A DNA stretch of 17,680 bases from Candidatus Woesearchaeota archaeon (GCA_016185875.1 JACPMS010000018.1:1-17680); one strand, 5' to 3'; shown: positions 1 to 8,157, counted from the stretch's first letter. A program made the numbers and translations. The notes: generated by a model from the sequence alone, not told the origin.

Positions 1-390
1 ATGATTTTGCTGTTGATTATTTTCTTTTTTGCTGAATTATACTACGTAAGAATATTGATTTTGTCTTTGGCTTTTCTCATACTTACAACCTTTTACCTGT
101 GGATTTTTGTCAAGGCAATTGAGAAATCAGCCATGAACAAGCTAGTCGAGCCGTCAAAGCTGACAGAAGGAGACTGGATTGTGAACGATGTTTTTGTTGG
201 TAAAAAATACATTTGCGGCCCAAAAGACCTTGGAATTGAAAAAAGGCAGATTAAAAAATTGATTGGATTTTACAGGCAAGGCAAAATAAAAAAAATCCTC
301 ATAAAGGAAGGCATTCCATTTGTGCCGAGCTTTTTGATTGCGTTTATAGTTACTTTAATTTTTGGAAGCCCGTTGATGTGGTTGATTTGA
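1..390 (+). CDS. Prepilin/preflagellin peptidase (A24 family), C-terminal part
   Basis: The reading frame is open from the first base, so this is probably the C-terminal portion of a longer gene cut by the window edge. It has two hydrophobic segments at about residues 1-13 and 17-37, a soluble section at 50-105, and a last membrane segment at about 108-127. The soluble part (EGDWIVNDVFVGKKYICGPK, then a lysine-rich helix) followed by KEGIPFVPSFLIAFI matches the tail of archaeal A24 aspartyl membrane peptidases of the FlaK/PibD type. These cut the class III signal peptide of pilins and archaellins at the cytoplasmic face of the membrane. The two catalytic aspartates lie in the N-terminal half and are not present here. 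The family call rests on the C-terminal pattern only. The ATG at base 1 is probably an internal methionine. Confidence 0.6.
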   Translation: MILLLIIFFFAELYYVRILILSLAFLILTTFYLWIFVKAIEKSAMNKLVEPSKLTEGDWIVNDVFVGKKYICGPKDLGIEKRQIKKLIGFYRQGKIKKILIKEGIPFVPSFLIAFIVTLIFGSPLMWLI

Positions 391-457
391 AATATTTTAA
401 TATTTTTAAAATGATTTAGCTTTGTATTAGAAAATGTAGAATGATAATGGTGGAAAT

Positions 458-724
458 ATGAAAATTGAGCCGATTGATAAAAATGGGTTGTTAGGGAGGA
501 TTAAAGAAATTTGTAGTGAATGGGTCCCGTGTTATGCTCCAAGTTTGAATGGTATATCTTTGGATATTGTATTGCGAGGTGATGGTTGCAGAGTCTACGT
601 GGTTGGCGAAGATGCATCCACTTTGACGAAAATGCATAGAGAAGCCTTAGCAACTTATGAAAGATGGGCAAATTTCTTGTACAGAAACTACTCAAGAAGG
701 AATAGCACAAATTTTATTCGATAA
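458..724 (+). CDS. Small hypothetical protein, 88 aa
   Basis: I do not recognise this family. The predicted protein is soluble, with no signal peptide or membrane segment. It has a possible beta-rich core (LDIVLRGDGCRVYVVGED) followed by a helix rich in Glu, Arg and aromatic residues near the C-terminus, and three cysteines in the first half. A GGTGG ribosome-binding sequence at 449-453 sits 4 bases before the ATG, which supports translation and this start. It lies 67 bases after the peptidase gene on the same strand and ends 8 bases from the end of the convergent HIT-family gene. An overlapping minus-strand frame (501-710) is judged a shadow because it has no comparable start signal. Confidence 0.55.
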   Translation: MKIEPIDKNGLLGRIKEICSEWVPCYAPSLNGISLDIVLRGDGCRVYVVGEDASTLTKMHREALATYERWANFLYRNYSRRNSTNFIR

Positions 725-732
725 TCAAACTT

Positions 733-1275
733 TTAAGGCAGTCTTCTCATCTGCCTTCCAAAATACTCTTCTTCCTCATCAGACATTATAACGGGCTTTG
801 GCGCTTGGATCCTTGGCTTTCTCTCTTCCTTTTCAAAATGCCCGATGTTCTTCGTCTGCTCTTTTAGTTTGAGCTCGACAGTGGACATTTCCTCTTCGCT
901 CAGCTGTTTTGGCTGCCATTGAAGATTGATGCCGTCATTCTCTTTTCTGGGAATAACATTAATTGTGAAATGCGCAACTGTTTGCCCTGCCGGAATTCCG
1001 TTTGCTACAAATATGTTTGTACCCTGCGCTCCAAGCGATTCAAATATAGCGCTTGATATTTTATTGGAAACTTGAAATAGCCTGCCTATCTCGATGTCAG
1101 GCACCTGCTCGATAATAGCATAATGGCTCTTTGGAATTACAAAGCAGTGCCCGGCATTGGAGCCATTTACGTCAAGAACAGCCATCACAAGCTCGTCCTC
1201 ATAAACTTTTTTTGAGGGTATGTTGTTTGAAACAATCTGGCACACAATGCACGACTCTCTTGGTTTTGATTCCAT
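733..1275 (-). CDS. HIT-family protein with degenerate histidine triad
   Basis: This is a histidine-triad superfamily protein of about 180 aa. The CIVCQIV segment with KVYEDELVMAVLDVN gives the usual start of the fold, NAGHCFVIPKSHY follows, and the triad region is GQTVAHFTINVIPRKENDG. HIT enzymes are nucleotide hydrolases or transferases using HxHxHxx, whose middle His is the nucleophile. Here the three positions read H, T, N, so ordinary nucleotidyl hydrolysis is not expected. A charged C-terminal extension of about 45 residues ends in EEEEYFGRQMRRLP. The ATG at 1275 overlaps the TGA of the upstream HIT gene by one base (TGATG), implying translational coupling. A GTG at 1278 is an alternative start. 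It is the second gene of a two-paralogue operon. Its role may be ligand binding without catalysis, which is inference. Confidence 0.8.
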   Translation of the reverse strand: MESKPRESCIVCQIVSNNIPSKKVYEDELVMAVLDVNGSNAGHCFVIPKSHYAIIEQVPDIEIGRLFQVSNKISSAIFESLGAQGTNIFVANGIPAGQTVAHFTINVIPRKENDGINLQWQPKQLSEEEMSTVELKLKEQTKNIGHFEKEERKPRIQAPKPVIMSDEEEEYFGRQMRRLP

Positions 1276-1948
1276 CACTTGACACCCAATAATTTTGAAA
1301 TATCATCCAGGTTAATGCCGCTTTCAGATTTCTGTCCTTCTTTCTTTTTTGGCTCAGGCACATTGGCAGGGATTGCAGGCTTTTCTACTGCCTCAGCACT
1401 TCCGCCCAGCGCAGACACCAATTTATTTCCAACTGCTTCTATATCTTTCTCTTCCATTGACTTTTGCGGCAGCACAAAATTAATGCCGTCATTTTCCTTT
1501 CGTGGTATAATATGCACCATGAAATGCTGCGCTCTCTGCCCAGCTGCAATGCCGTTAGCCACGATTATGTTTGTTCCTTGAGCATCAATGCTTCGCCGTT
1601 AGCCACGATTATGTTTGTTCCTTGAGCATCAATGCTTCTAAGCATGGAGTTCGATAATGATTTGGAAACCATAAACACATGAGCAATTTCGTCATCCGGA
1701 ACCTGCGGCATTATTGAATAATGCTCCTTCGTCATAAGAAGGATGTGCCCCGGGTTTGCGGGGTTTATGTCCAGCAACGCCACTACAATATCATCCTCAT
1801 ACACTTTTCTTGACTGGACCTTGCCGGCAATTATCTGGCAGAATATGCACTGCTTTTTCTGGAACTCTTTCAATTCTTCTGGAGACATCTGCTTTATTTT
1901 TTCCTGCAGTGCCTTCAGCTGCTCTGCGCTTATATTTTGCTCTGCCAT
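1275..1948 (-). pseudogene. HIT-family protein gene broken by a 44-bp tandem duplication
   Basis: Two frames together make one HIT protein. The N-terminal frame (1948 down to 1565) carries a helical extension, CIFCQIIAGKVQSRKVYEDD, NPANPGHILLM and SIDAQGTNIIVANG, then runs into a short false tail and a stop. The C-terminal frame (read from about 1562 to 1275) continues from VANGIAAGQRAQ through HFMVHIIPRKENDG to a Lys/Glu-rich tail. An exact 44-bp tandem repeat at 1551-1638 separates them. Removing one copy leaves 630 bases, that is 209 codons plus stop, and restores an unbroken protein. The triad reads H, M, H, so the middle catalytic histidine is missing even in the repaired version. ATG 1948 is placed for a leaderless transcript by a TATA box at 1970-1984. 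It is either a recent frameshift or an assembly error. Confidence 0.8.
1551..1638. repeat. Perfect 44-bp tandem duplication inside the HIT gene
   Basis: Bases 1551-1594 and 1595-1638 are identical and directly adjacent. Since 44 is not a multiple of three, the second copy shifts the reading frame of the HIT gene. The duplicated section encodes the strand and turn just before the histidine triad (AQGTNIIVANG). Confidence 0.95.
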
Positions 1949-1969
1949 GATTATTCAATCTGTTTTACA

Positions 1970-1984
1970 CATATAAAACTTTTC
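1970..1984 (-). promoter_or_regulatory. TATA-box promoter of the HIT operon
   Basis: Read on the minus strand this is AAAAGTTTTATATG, a purine-rich BRE followed by a TATA box. Its centre is about 27 bases before the ATG at 1948, so transcription should start at or next to the start codon (leaderless mRNA). Confidence 0.65.
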
Positions 1985-2046
1985 ATTGCTAAGGGCAAAA
2001 GGGATTGACTGGGCCTAAAATGCAGCACTTCCCGTTTTTGCATGTC

Positions 2047-4992
2047 TCAAATGTCAAGCTCTTCTTGGTTGCTGCAGCTGTCAAACCAATAAACCTGATT
2101 GCCAACACATCCTTTTCTCTCGTGCTTCTTGCACGACAGCAGGACTTTAACATTGAAGCTTGTTCTGTCTGTGAACTCCAAATCATCAACTTGTAAGGTG
2201 ACTCTTGAAGCGCCTTCCTTATTTTGCTTCACTTCGCAATCGACATGCTTTTCATTGTTAATCATGCAATCCACCAGATTGGGATTAGTCTGGTCTATTA
2301 TAGTGTAAACAAGATTTATTGTATTTGTTTCCTTGTCTTGGGCATATTTCCACACATTTGCAATGGCATTCCTTTTCAATCCCAATCCTGACACAGTGAC
2401 ATCAGGCAGGCCTTGAATTGTCGGAGCTGTATTAGGCGCTATATTAGCCACTGCAGCTTCCTTTTCTTCTTTTTTGCCTTCAACAAACTCGGCAACTCCA
2501 AGCCCTTGTATTGCCTGCATGCACTCGTCACTGAGCTCTGCGCTTAATTTGTAGGAAAGCTTCTCCTCCTTGTCCAACTTATCAAAATACCACATCAGCA
2601 ATGGATCACCTTTTATTTCGACATTGCCCTCTACATTCTCAGCAAGGTACTTGCTCAAGTCATCAATGCACGTCTTTGGAATAAACTCGTAAAACCTAAA
2701 GTTCTTGGCTATTGCGCCTTTTTTTGGCCTTATCAGAATCTCGACATTTGTTATGCCTTCGCAAACAGTTAATTTCCTGAACATCTCAACATTCTGCCTT
2801 GTTAGTCTTAGGTTGTCCAGCTCTTTGTCAAAGTCTTTTGGGCAGAATGCGCATCCGAAGTCAATTGATTCCTTTACAATTCTTCTTGCATCTTCCTCGC
2901 TTATGTCCAATGGAATGTACGTGCATTCAGGCTGCTCGCATGCGCCAGCTATCTTTGCAGTCTTTCCAGCGCCCTCTATAAAGAAGGATATCTTGTCAAA
3001 TTTTGGCTTGAAGCATATGTAATATGGGTATGCCATTTCAAGGTTGCCTGCATAGAACGAGCGCTTGACTTCCCCTTCTTTGACTAAAAAGACATTATTA
3101 TTACCCTTGCTTTCCAAAGTGTCTTTTATAAGAGGGATTTCCTTGAAATTCTCAGCCTTAATGTTTTTGTTCAGGTCAAAAAAATATATTTGGTCGGCAT
3201 TGCACGGCACGTCATAGCTCTGCAATTCCCTTGCTCCAAACCGCAAGCTTTTGTCAATATTCCGCAATTCAATTTCAAACTTTGCGATTTCGGTATTGCA
3301 AGCCCTATCCTTCACAATGTTCACCATTTTGTAGCCTGCAACCAGCACAATAACAGAAAAAACTCCAATAAGAGCATACTTGAATACTTCTCCAGCAATC
3401 TGCGATTTTTTGGGCTTTATCATCTTTTTTTCAATGTTTTTTATTTTCTTGATTGCGGCAAATAATTCCTCGTCAACAGGATCTGACCATTTCCTTTTGT
3501 GGTATTCCATCACTATCTCGTACAAAAACATAAGGTAGCCGCCTATATAAAACATTATCGACAGCGCCAAAAAAATACCAAGTATTAAGCCTATCAAAAA
3601 ATGCGGAGTAAATGCGACAAGCGCTATGCTGCTGTATAGGTACAGCGCCAAGCTGCTGAAGAAATAATAAAGGTAAACAGCGTAAAAAGTCAGTCCCCCT
3701 ATGATTGATATTGCATATAATTCCCTTTTGATTTTGGAGTTCGAGCTTAAAATGTAAACGATTAATCCGAATGCTATGGAAATCAAAGACACTGCAACTA
3801 TAATTGCTGATTTATTGGGGAAAAAGTTGCCTAAGGCAGACTTGTTCTTAAGCAATGATATTGAAGATATGTCAACTCCTGCTATGGAGCCCTCAGACAG
3901 AGGTTTTATTATGTAACCTGGCAATAATGCATATGCTGCAGCTGAAGAGTAAATAAAAAATAAAAAAATCCGATTGAGATGCAGCTCTTTTTGGGAAAAC
4001 ATCCTTGCCCAAACAATTATTGGAATCAGCAAAAATATTATTAAAGATAAATCATTCAGCAAGTAATCAAGAAACAAGGGCATTGCTGCATAGCTGGGAA
4101 TATTTCCTGCATCCTCAAGAAATAATTTTAAAAATGGCTGATGCCCTTCGCCCAAATGCTCCAGATAAAAATTCTTTTTCAAGAAAGTCATTGAATAGGC
4201 AAAAACTCCTAAGTCAGTTAGAGCATGCAGTATAAGCAATCCTGAAATCGCCAACGGCAATGTCTTCTTGTAATGAAAGAGCGACACAAACCTTTTGTAC
4301 CATTTTGCGCTGAAATCGCCGATTTTAAAGACAAAGTTGCCTGTATGGAATTTCTTATGGTGCTTTGCTATGCTTACGATGTAAAAAATCGCGCCTGTGG
4401 CAACAACAGGATCGTCTATTGTGAATTCGAGCCACTCCAGTACAGCATTGTAGACAAAATAATAAAACCCGAGCAGCAAAATAAAAATCAACAAAAACTT
4501 TACCAAATTGCTTCTGATTTTCTTTTGGAAAATTGCATGCAAAAAGCTCGGATGGGATATTTCTATTTTTTTTGCGATATACATGCTGATTGCCAGAATT
4601 CCTAAAATGCCGAAGTAGAATGTTGCAACGTTTGCCATAAACAGATTATCGCGAAAATACGAATGAAAATAATTTACAAATGCAATGACCTTGAATTTGA
4701 ACGCATCCAGCTTTGTATAACTTATGATGTCCTTGAAAAACAGGGAGAAGTAGGAAACGATAATTACCGCATTCGCAAATTTTGAGGTTTTTCCGAACAA
4801 AATGGACGTGATATTCAATTTATAAAAAAGGTAAGAAAATAAGACAAAGCTTACTGTGTGGTCAATCCAGTCAAGGTCTGCCGGGACATTTCCAAAATAG
4901 CCCACAAGCCCAATAACCATCAAAGCCCCTACAAAGAATTCCAAAATGCCAAATTCAAGTTTTCTAAGCACCTCTTTGGTTTTTGCAATCAT
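2047..4992 (-). CDS. Large polytopic membrane protein with Cys-rich external region and Ig/cadherin-like domain, 981 aa
   Basis: The first 510 residues contain about a dozen hydrophobic segments (for example around 12-31, 41-67, 116-142, 162-188, 246-274, 303-333, 393-420 and several between 427 and 500). A basic cytoplasmic-looking linker (510-547) is followed by one more transmembrane helix at about 551-572. The remaining 400 residues are hydrophilic and carry about 15 cysteines, which suggests an external, disulfide-bonded domain. Around 740-830 there is a module with FRFYEFIPKTCIDDL and LLMWYFDKLDKEEKLSY. At 855-940 there is an Ig/cadherin-like domain (APTIQGLPDVTV, NVWKYAQDKE, DCMINNEKHVDCEV). 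The modules resemble those in DPANN cell-surface proteins. I know no enzyme signature in the membrane part, so the function is unknown; cell-envelope assembly or contact is a guess. The ATG at 4992 fits a leaderless start. Confidence 0.75.
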   Translation of the reverse strand: MIAKTKEVLRKLEFGILEFFVGALMVIGLVGYFGNVPADLDWIDHTVSFVLFSYLFYKLNITSILFGKTSKFANAVIIVSYFSLFFKDIISYTKLDAFKFKVIAFVNYFHSYFRDNLFMANVATFYFGILGILAISMYIAKKIEISHPSFLHAIFQKKIRSNLVKFLLIFILLLGFYYFVYNAVLEWLEFTIDDPVVATGAIFYIVSIAKHHKKFHTGNFVFKIGDFSAKWYKRFVSLFHYKKTLPLAISGLLILHALTDLGVFAYSMTFLKKNFYLEHLGEGHQPFLKLFLEDAGNIPSYAAMPLFLDYLLNDLSLIIFLLIPIIVWARMFSQKELHLNRIFLFFIYSSAAAYALLPGYIIKPLSEGSIAGVDISSISLLKNKSALGNFFPNKSAIIVAVSLISIAFGLIVYILSSNSKIKRELYAISIIGGLTFYAVYLYYFFSSLALYLYSSIALVAFTPHFLIGLILGIFLALSIMFYIGGYLMFLYEIVMEYHKRKWSDPVDEELFAAIKKIKNIEKKMIKPKKSQIAGEVFKYALIGVFSVIVLVAGYKMVNIVKDRACNTEIAKFEIELRNIDKSLRFGARELQSYDVPCNADQIYFFDLNKNIKAENFKEIPLIKDTLESKGNNNVFLVKEGEVKRSFYAGNLEMAYPYYICFKPKFDKISFFIEGAGKTAKIAGACEQPECTYIPLDISEEDARRIVKESIDFGCAFCPKDFDKELDNLRLTRQNVEMFRKLTVCEGITNVEILIRPKKGAIAKNFRFYEFIPKTCIDDLSKYLAENVEGNVEIKGDPLLMWYFDKLDKEEKLSYKLSAELSDECMQAIQGLGVAEFVEGKKEEKEAAVANIAPNTAPTIQGLPDVTVSGLGLKRNAIANVWKYAQDKETNTINLVYTIIDQTNPNLVDCMINNEKHVDCEVKQNKEGASRVTLQVDDLEFTDRTSFNVKVLLSCKKHERKGCVGNQVYWFDSCSNQEELDI

Positions 4993-5013
4993 TAAGCTAT
5001 TTTTGTGGATATG

Positions 5014-5028
5014 CTTATTTAAATATTG
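5014..5028 (-). promoter_or_regulatory. TATA-box promoter of the 981-aa membrane protein
   Basis: The minus strand reads CAATATTTAAATAAG, centred about 29 bases before the ATG at 4992. It shares an 85-bp divergent region with the promoter of the NFACT-R operon. Confidence 0.5.
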
Positions 5029-5036
5029 CTATAACA

Positions 5037-5048
5037 ATAAATATAAAA
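5037..5048 (+). promoter_or_regulatory. TATA-box promoter of the NFACT-R/NAD(P)HX repair operon
   Basis: An ATAAATATAAAA sequence lies about 34 bases before the ATG at 5078, in the divergent intergenic region. No Shine-Dalgarno sequence precedes the ATG, which points to a very short leader. Confidence 0.5.
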
Positions 5049-5077
5049 ACAATAAAAAATACTTCAAATAAAACAAA

Positions 5078-5866
5078 ATGCCAAAACTAACGCTGGACTT
5101 AACCAAAAGCATTGACCAGAATGCTTCTGCTTACTTTGAAAGAGCAAAAAAAATAAAGAAAAAAATCGAGGGCGCGGGAAAGGCATTGAATGAAAACCTC
5201 AAAAAATTAAAGGAGCTGGAAACAAAAAAAGAAAAAATAGTTCTTGAAAAATCAAAAGAAGAAAAATTCAAGGAAAGAAAGCAGGAGTGGTATGAAAAGT
5301 TCAGGTGGTTCATAAGCTCTGAAGGGTTTTTGGTTATTGGAGGAAGGGATGCAACTTCCAACGAAATTGTGGTCAAAAAACATACTGAGCCAGATGATTT
5401 AGTGCTTCATACAGACATGGCAGGCTCTCCCTTTTTTGTTGTTAAAAGCGATAATAAGAAGATTGGAGAAAAAACAAAGGAGGAAGCTGCTGATGCAACC
5501 TGCACATTCAGCAGGGCATGGAAGCTGGGATTGCAGACAAGTTCTGTTTTTTATGTTAATCCTGAGCAGGTCAGCAAGAAAACTAAGGCTGGCGAATACA
5601 TGGGAAAAGGGGCTTTTATGATTTACGGCAAGACAAATTATATAAAAAACATAGTGAATTTGGCTGTCGGGATCAGCAAAAACCAGCAAATAATGTCAGG
5701 TCCAACAGACTCAATTAAAGCAAATTGTGAAAAATATGTTGTTCTTGTCCAAGGCAGCGAAAAATCAAGCGCGGTTGCAAAATACATACAGCATAAAATT
5801 GGAGGAACAATTGACGAGATAATAAGGGCATTGCCAAGCGGTGGTTTTAAGGTTAAAAGAGAATAA
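5078..5866 (+). CDS. NFACT-R (DUF814) domain protein, short form without NFACT-N
   Basis: This 262-aa protein has the second half of an NFACT/Rqc2-type protein. Residues 1-65 form a Lys/Glu-rich coiled coil that begins with the family pattern (LDLTKSIDQNASAYFERAKK). Residues 70-200 are the NFACT-R domain: WYEKFRWFISSEGFLVIGGRDA, then DLVLHTDMAGSPFFVVK, FSRAWKLG and KAGEYMGKGAFMIYGK. Full-length archaeal NFACT proteins are over 600 aa and bind stalled 60S/50S-tRNA complexes through an N-terminal domain that is absent here. This form probably keeps only RNA or ribosome binding. It is the first gene of an operon; the next start codon is 2 bases after its stop. The start fits because the N-terminus matches the family coiled coil directly and a TATA box lies at the right distance. 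Confidence 0.85.
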   Translation: MPKLTLDLTKSIDQNASAYFERAKKIKKKIEGAGKALNENLKKLKELETKKEKIVLEKSKEEKFKERKQEWYEKFRWFISSEGFLVIGGRDATSNEIVVKKHTEPDDLVLHTDMAGSPFFVVKSDNKKIGEKTKEEAADATCTFSRAWKLGLQTSSVFYVNPEQVSKKTKAGEYMGKGAFMIYGKTNYIKNIVNLAVGISKNQQIMSGPTDSIKANCEKYVVLVQGSEKSSAVAKYIQHKIGGTIDEIIRALPSGGFKVKRE

Positions 5867-5867
5867 A

Positions 5868-6677
5868 ATGCTCATAAAAATACAGTCTGAAACTCCGAAG
5901 TTTGCATGCAGTGCATGCGGCACCTGCTGCAGCCACATTCACGGCATCGTACCTAAAGAGGACAAGGAATTTCTCAAGCAGCATGTTTTTGGCGAAATGC
6001 CAGTTGTGCAGCTTGTTCCTGTGGAGCAGATGACATTTCCATTGTGGGACTGGGAAGCAAAAAGATTCATGGAATGGCAGAATGAGGTGAATGTCGATGC
6101 AAGAATAAAGCCATTAAGGGCAATTTTAGATTTAAATTCCAATAAAGCAATTATTTTAACATATTTTATGGACGGCGAAACCGATGCTTGCCCATTCCTG
6201 AAGAACAGCAAATGCTCCATCTATCACACTAAAAGGGCTTATGTATGCAGATTGTTCCCATTTAACAGAGGGCCTTTCCTCAATCAAATGGAAATTACCT
6301 CAAAAGAGGGGCTTTTTGGCGCTTGCGGGGCAATGGAGCATATACTGCCTCAAGTTCCGAATGATTTCAACAAGATGATAAAATTTTTAAATGAGGCATT
6401 TCCTGACGGTTCCTTCCTTAATGCTGTGCAAAATGACATCATTATCGAATGGGCAAATAAAACCATAGTGGATTTGATGAAGAAAAAGATTATAAAGCCT
6501 GCAAGAAATTACCCTTATAACTTTTTATTGAGGAGAATTAAGAATGCAGAAAAGATTGATTTCACGGATTTTTTAGCTGAAATCAATTACTTTACAGAAA
6601 GGGAAAAGCAAGACTTGATAAAGAGATTTGATGACAACATAGATGCAAAAGAGAAAATAGGGCAGTGCCTGAATTAA
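5868..6677 (+). CDS. YkgJ-type CxxCxxCC metal/Fe-S cluster protein
   Basis: The 270-aa protein begins with a CxxCGxCC motif (C14, C17, C20, C21). It has a second cluster, DACPFLKNSKCSIY...YVCRLFPF (C108, C116, C127), with another cysteine at 153. This is the pattern of the YkgJ / zinc- or iron-chelating CxxCxxCC family, whose biochemical role is mostly unknown. In many members the last cluster reads RPxxCRxFP; here it is RAYVCRLFP. The C-terminal 100 residues are helical and basic. The ATG at 5868 is chosen because it lies 2 bases after the NFACT-R stop and puts the Cys motif at the usual distance from the N-terminus. A longer in-frame start at 5841 would overlap the upstream gene. Co-transcription with NFACT-R and the NAD(P)HX repair genes is likely. 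Confidence 0.8.
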   Translation: MLIKIQSETPKFACSACGTCCSHIHGIVPKEDKEFLKQHVFGEMPVVQLVPVEQMTFPLWDWEAKRFMEWQNEVNVDARIKPLRAILDLNSNKAIILTYFMDGETDACPFLKNSKCSIYHTKRAYVCRLFPFNRGPFLNQMEITSKEGLFGACGAMEHILPQVPNDFNKMIKFLNEAFPDGSFLNAVQNDIIIEWANKTIVDLMKKKIIKPARNYPYNFLLRRIKNAEKIDFTDFLAEINYFTEREKQDLIKRFDDNIDAKEKIGQCLN

Positions 6678-6687
6678 ATATCTCATA

Positions 6688-7281
6688 ATGATTTCATCAC
6701 AGGATATGAGAATGTTGGAAGCTCGAAGCAGCATTCCAAGGTCTATTTTAATGGAAAATGCAGGCAAAGCCGTCTATAAGGCAATAAACCAGAGGTTTGA
6801 CCTAAAGGACAAAAAGATTCTTGTGATCTGCTACCATGGCAACAATGGAGGCGATGGATTTGTCGCTGCCGGGCATTTGTGCGATGAGGCTGAAGTCGAT
6901 GTTCTTTTCATAGGGGATGAAAACAGGCTGAAAAAAGAAGCATTGATCAACTTCAAGAAGATTGAGCATAATGAAAAAATACAGTTTGTTTCTGATGACG
7001 GTGCGGATTTTGGCAATTACGACATTATAATTGATGCAATTCTTGGCATTGGCATACAAGGCATGCTGAACAGGGAGATTTCTGCTGTAATTGAGGACAT
7101 AAACAATTCAAAAGCGTACAAAGTCTCCATTGATATACCGACTGGATTAGACCCTGACAGCGGCTTTGCTGCTGACAAGTGCGTCAATCCCGACTTGATT
7201 GTTACATTCCACGACCTGAAAAAAGGGCTTGAAAAAATGCAAGACAAGACTGTTGTTGTGGATATTGGATTGCCAAAATAA
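6688..7281 (+). CDS. nnrE: NAD(P)H-hydrate epimerase
   Basis: This is a YjeF N-terminal (Rossmann-like) domain of 197 aa as a stand-alone protein. Visible motifs are SSQDMRMLEARSSIPRSILM and ENAGKA at residues 3-28, the loop GNNGGDGFVAAG at 51-62, IIDAILGIG at 114-122 with the expected Asp, and SIDIPTGLDPDSG at 147-159. The enzyme interconverts the R and S forms of NADHX and NADPHX, the damaged hydrated forms of NAD(P)H, so that the dehydratase can repair them. The dehydratase gene follows after 3 bases. In many bacteria the two domains are fused; here they are separate but coupled. The start is typical for the family and needs no extension. It lies 10 bases after the YkgJ-type gene. Slightly shorter than most epimerases, it shows no missing motif. 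Confidence 0.9.
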   Translation: MISSQDMRMLEARSSIPRSILMENAGKAVYKAINQRFDLKDKKILVICYHGNNGGDGFVAAGHLCDEAEVDVLFIGDENRLKKEALINFKKIEHNEKIQFVSDDGADFGNYDIIIDAILGIGIQGMLNREISAVIEDINNSKAYKVSIDIPTGLDPDSGFAADKCVNPDLIVTFHDLKKGLEKMQDKTVVVDIGLPK

Positions 7282-7284
7282 AAA

Positions 7285-8157
7285 ATGAACTTCATCACAA
7301 AATCTCAAGTAAAGCTTCCCAAAAGAAGAAAGGACAGCCACAAGGGTGACAATGGCTTAGTTCTTGCTGTCGGAGGCTCAAGTGATTTTGCAGGAGCTGT
7401 TGCATTGGCTGGGCTTGCAGCATTGAGAAGCGGCGCAGACCTTGTAAAAATAATTGCGCCTGAAAAAGTCGCATGGGCAGTAAATGCTTACTCTCCAGAT
7501 TTGGTTACGATGAAATTAAAAGGCAATTATTTTAAAGTAAGCGATTTTGATATTGTAAATAAATTGATGGATAAATTTGACGTGCTGTTAATTGGAAATG
7601 GCATTGGCTTAAACCCTTCAACAAAAAAATTTTGTGAAAAAACAATAAAGAAGATTAAAAAATTTAAGGTTATTGATGCCGATGCAATTAAATCAATTTC
7701 TATGAATGACTGTGAAAATTCAATACTAACTCCGCATTCGAAGGAGTTAGAATATTTTTTAACTAATTCAAAAATAAACAAAACAATAACGAATAAAATC
7801 AATAATGAAAAGGATATAATAAAAAAATCGCAACTCATCAAAAAAACAGCTCAAAAATTCTTGAACAAAAACAATATTATTTTATTAAAAGGAAAAATTG
7901 ACATCATCATTTCAAAAAATAAAATCCTCTACAACAAAACTGGGAATGCAGGCATGACAAAAGGAGGCACAGGCGATGTTCTTGCTGGATTGTGCGCTGG
8001 CTTTTTAGCGCAAAGCAAGGACATGCTGCAAAGCGCAGTCAACGCAGCATACTTTAATGGAATGATTGGCGACATTCTTTTAAAAAAGAAAAAAGGGTTT
8101 ACTTATTTGGCAAGCGATATGGTGGATGAGATAAAAAGAATAAAAACCTATTCCTGA
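7285..8157 (+). CDS. nnrD: ADP-dependent NAD(P)H-hydrate dehydratase
   Basis: This is a ribokinase-like YjeF C-terminal domain protein of 290 aa. It has the N-terminal lead KLPKRRKDSHKGDNG, the nucleotide-fold segment VLAVGGSSDFAGAVALAG (26-43), VIDADAI (129-135), TPHSKEL (149-155) and the signature GNAGMTKGGTGDVLAG (220-235), whose Asp is the catalytic base of the family. It removes water from S-NAD(P)HX using ADP to restore NAD(P)H. Residues 155-215 are unusually rich in Lys, Asn and Ile (AT-rich DNA), which looks like drift of a loop region rather than damage, since all motifs remain. Its last 10 bases overlap the end of the convergent DUF4346-like gene. Confidence 0.92.
   Translation: MNFITKSQVKLPKRRKDSHKGDNGLVLAVGGSSDFAGAVALAGLAALRSGADLVKIIAPEKVAWAVNAYSPDLVTMKLKGNYFKVSDFDIVNKLMDKFDVLLIGNGIGLNPSTKKFCEKTIKKIKKFKVIDADAIKSISMNDCENSILTPHSKELEYFLTNSKINKTITNKINNEKDIIKKSQLIKKTAQKFLNKNNIILLKGKIDIIISKNKILYNKTGNAGMTKGGTGDVLAGLCAGFLAQSKDMLQSAVNAAYFNGMIGDILLKKKKGFTYLASDMVDEIKRIKTYS

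Noticed and set aside
1275..1562. Independent 95-aa gene starting at 1562
   Set aside because: It begins in the middle of the HIT fold at a GTG created within the duplicated segment; it is the second half of the broken HIT gene.
5841..5867. Longer start for the YkgJ-type protein
   Set aside because: It would overlap the NFACT-R coding end by 26 bases and add residues outside the family pattern; ATG 5868 lies 2 bases after the stop.
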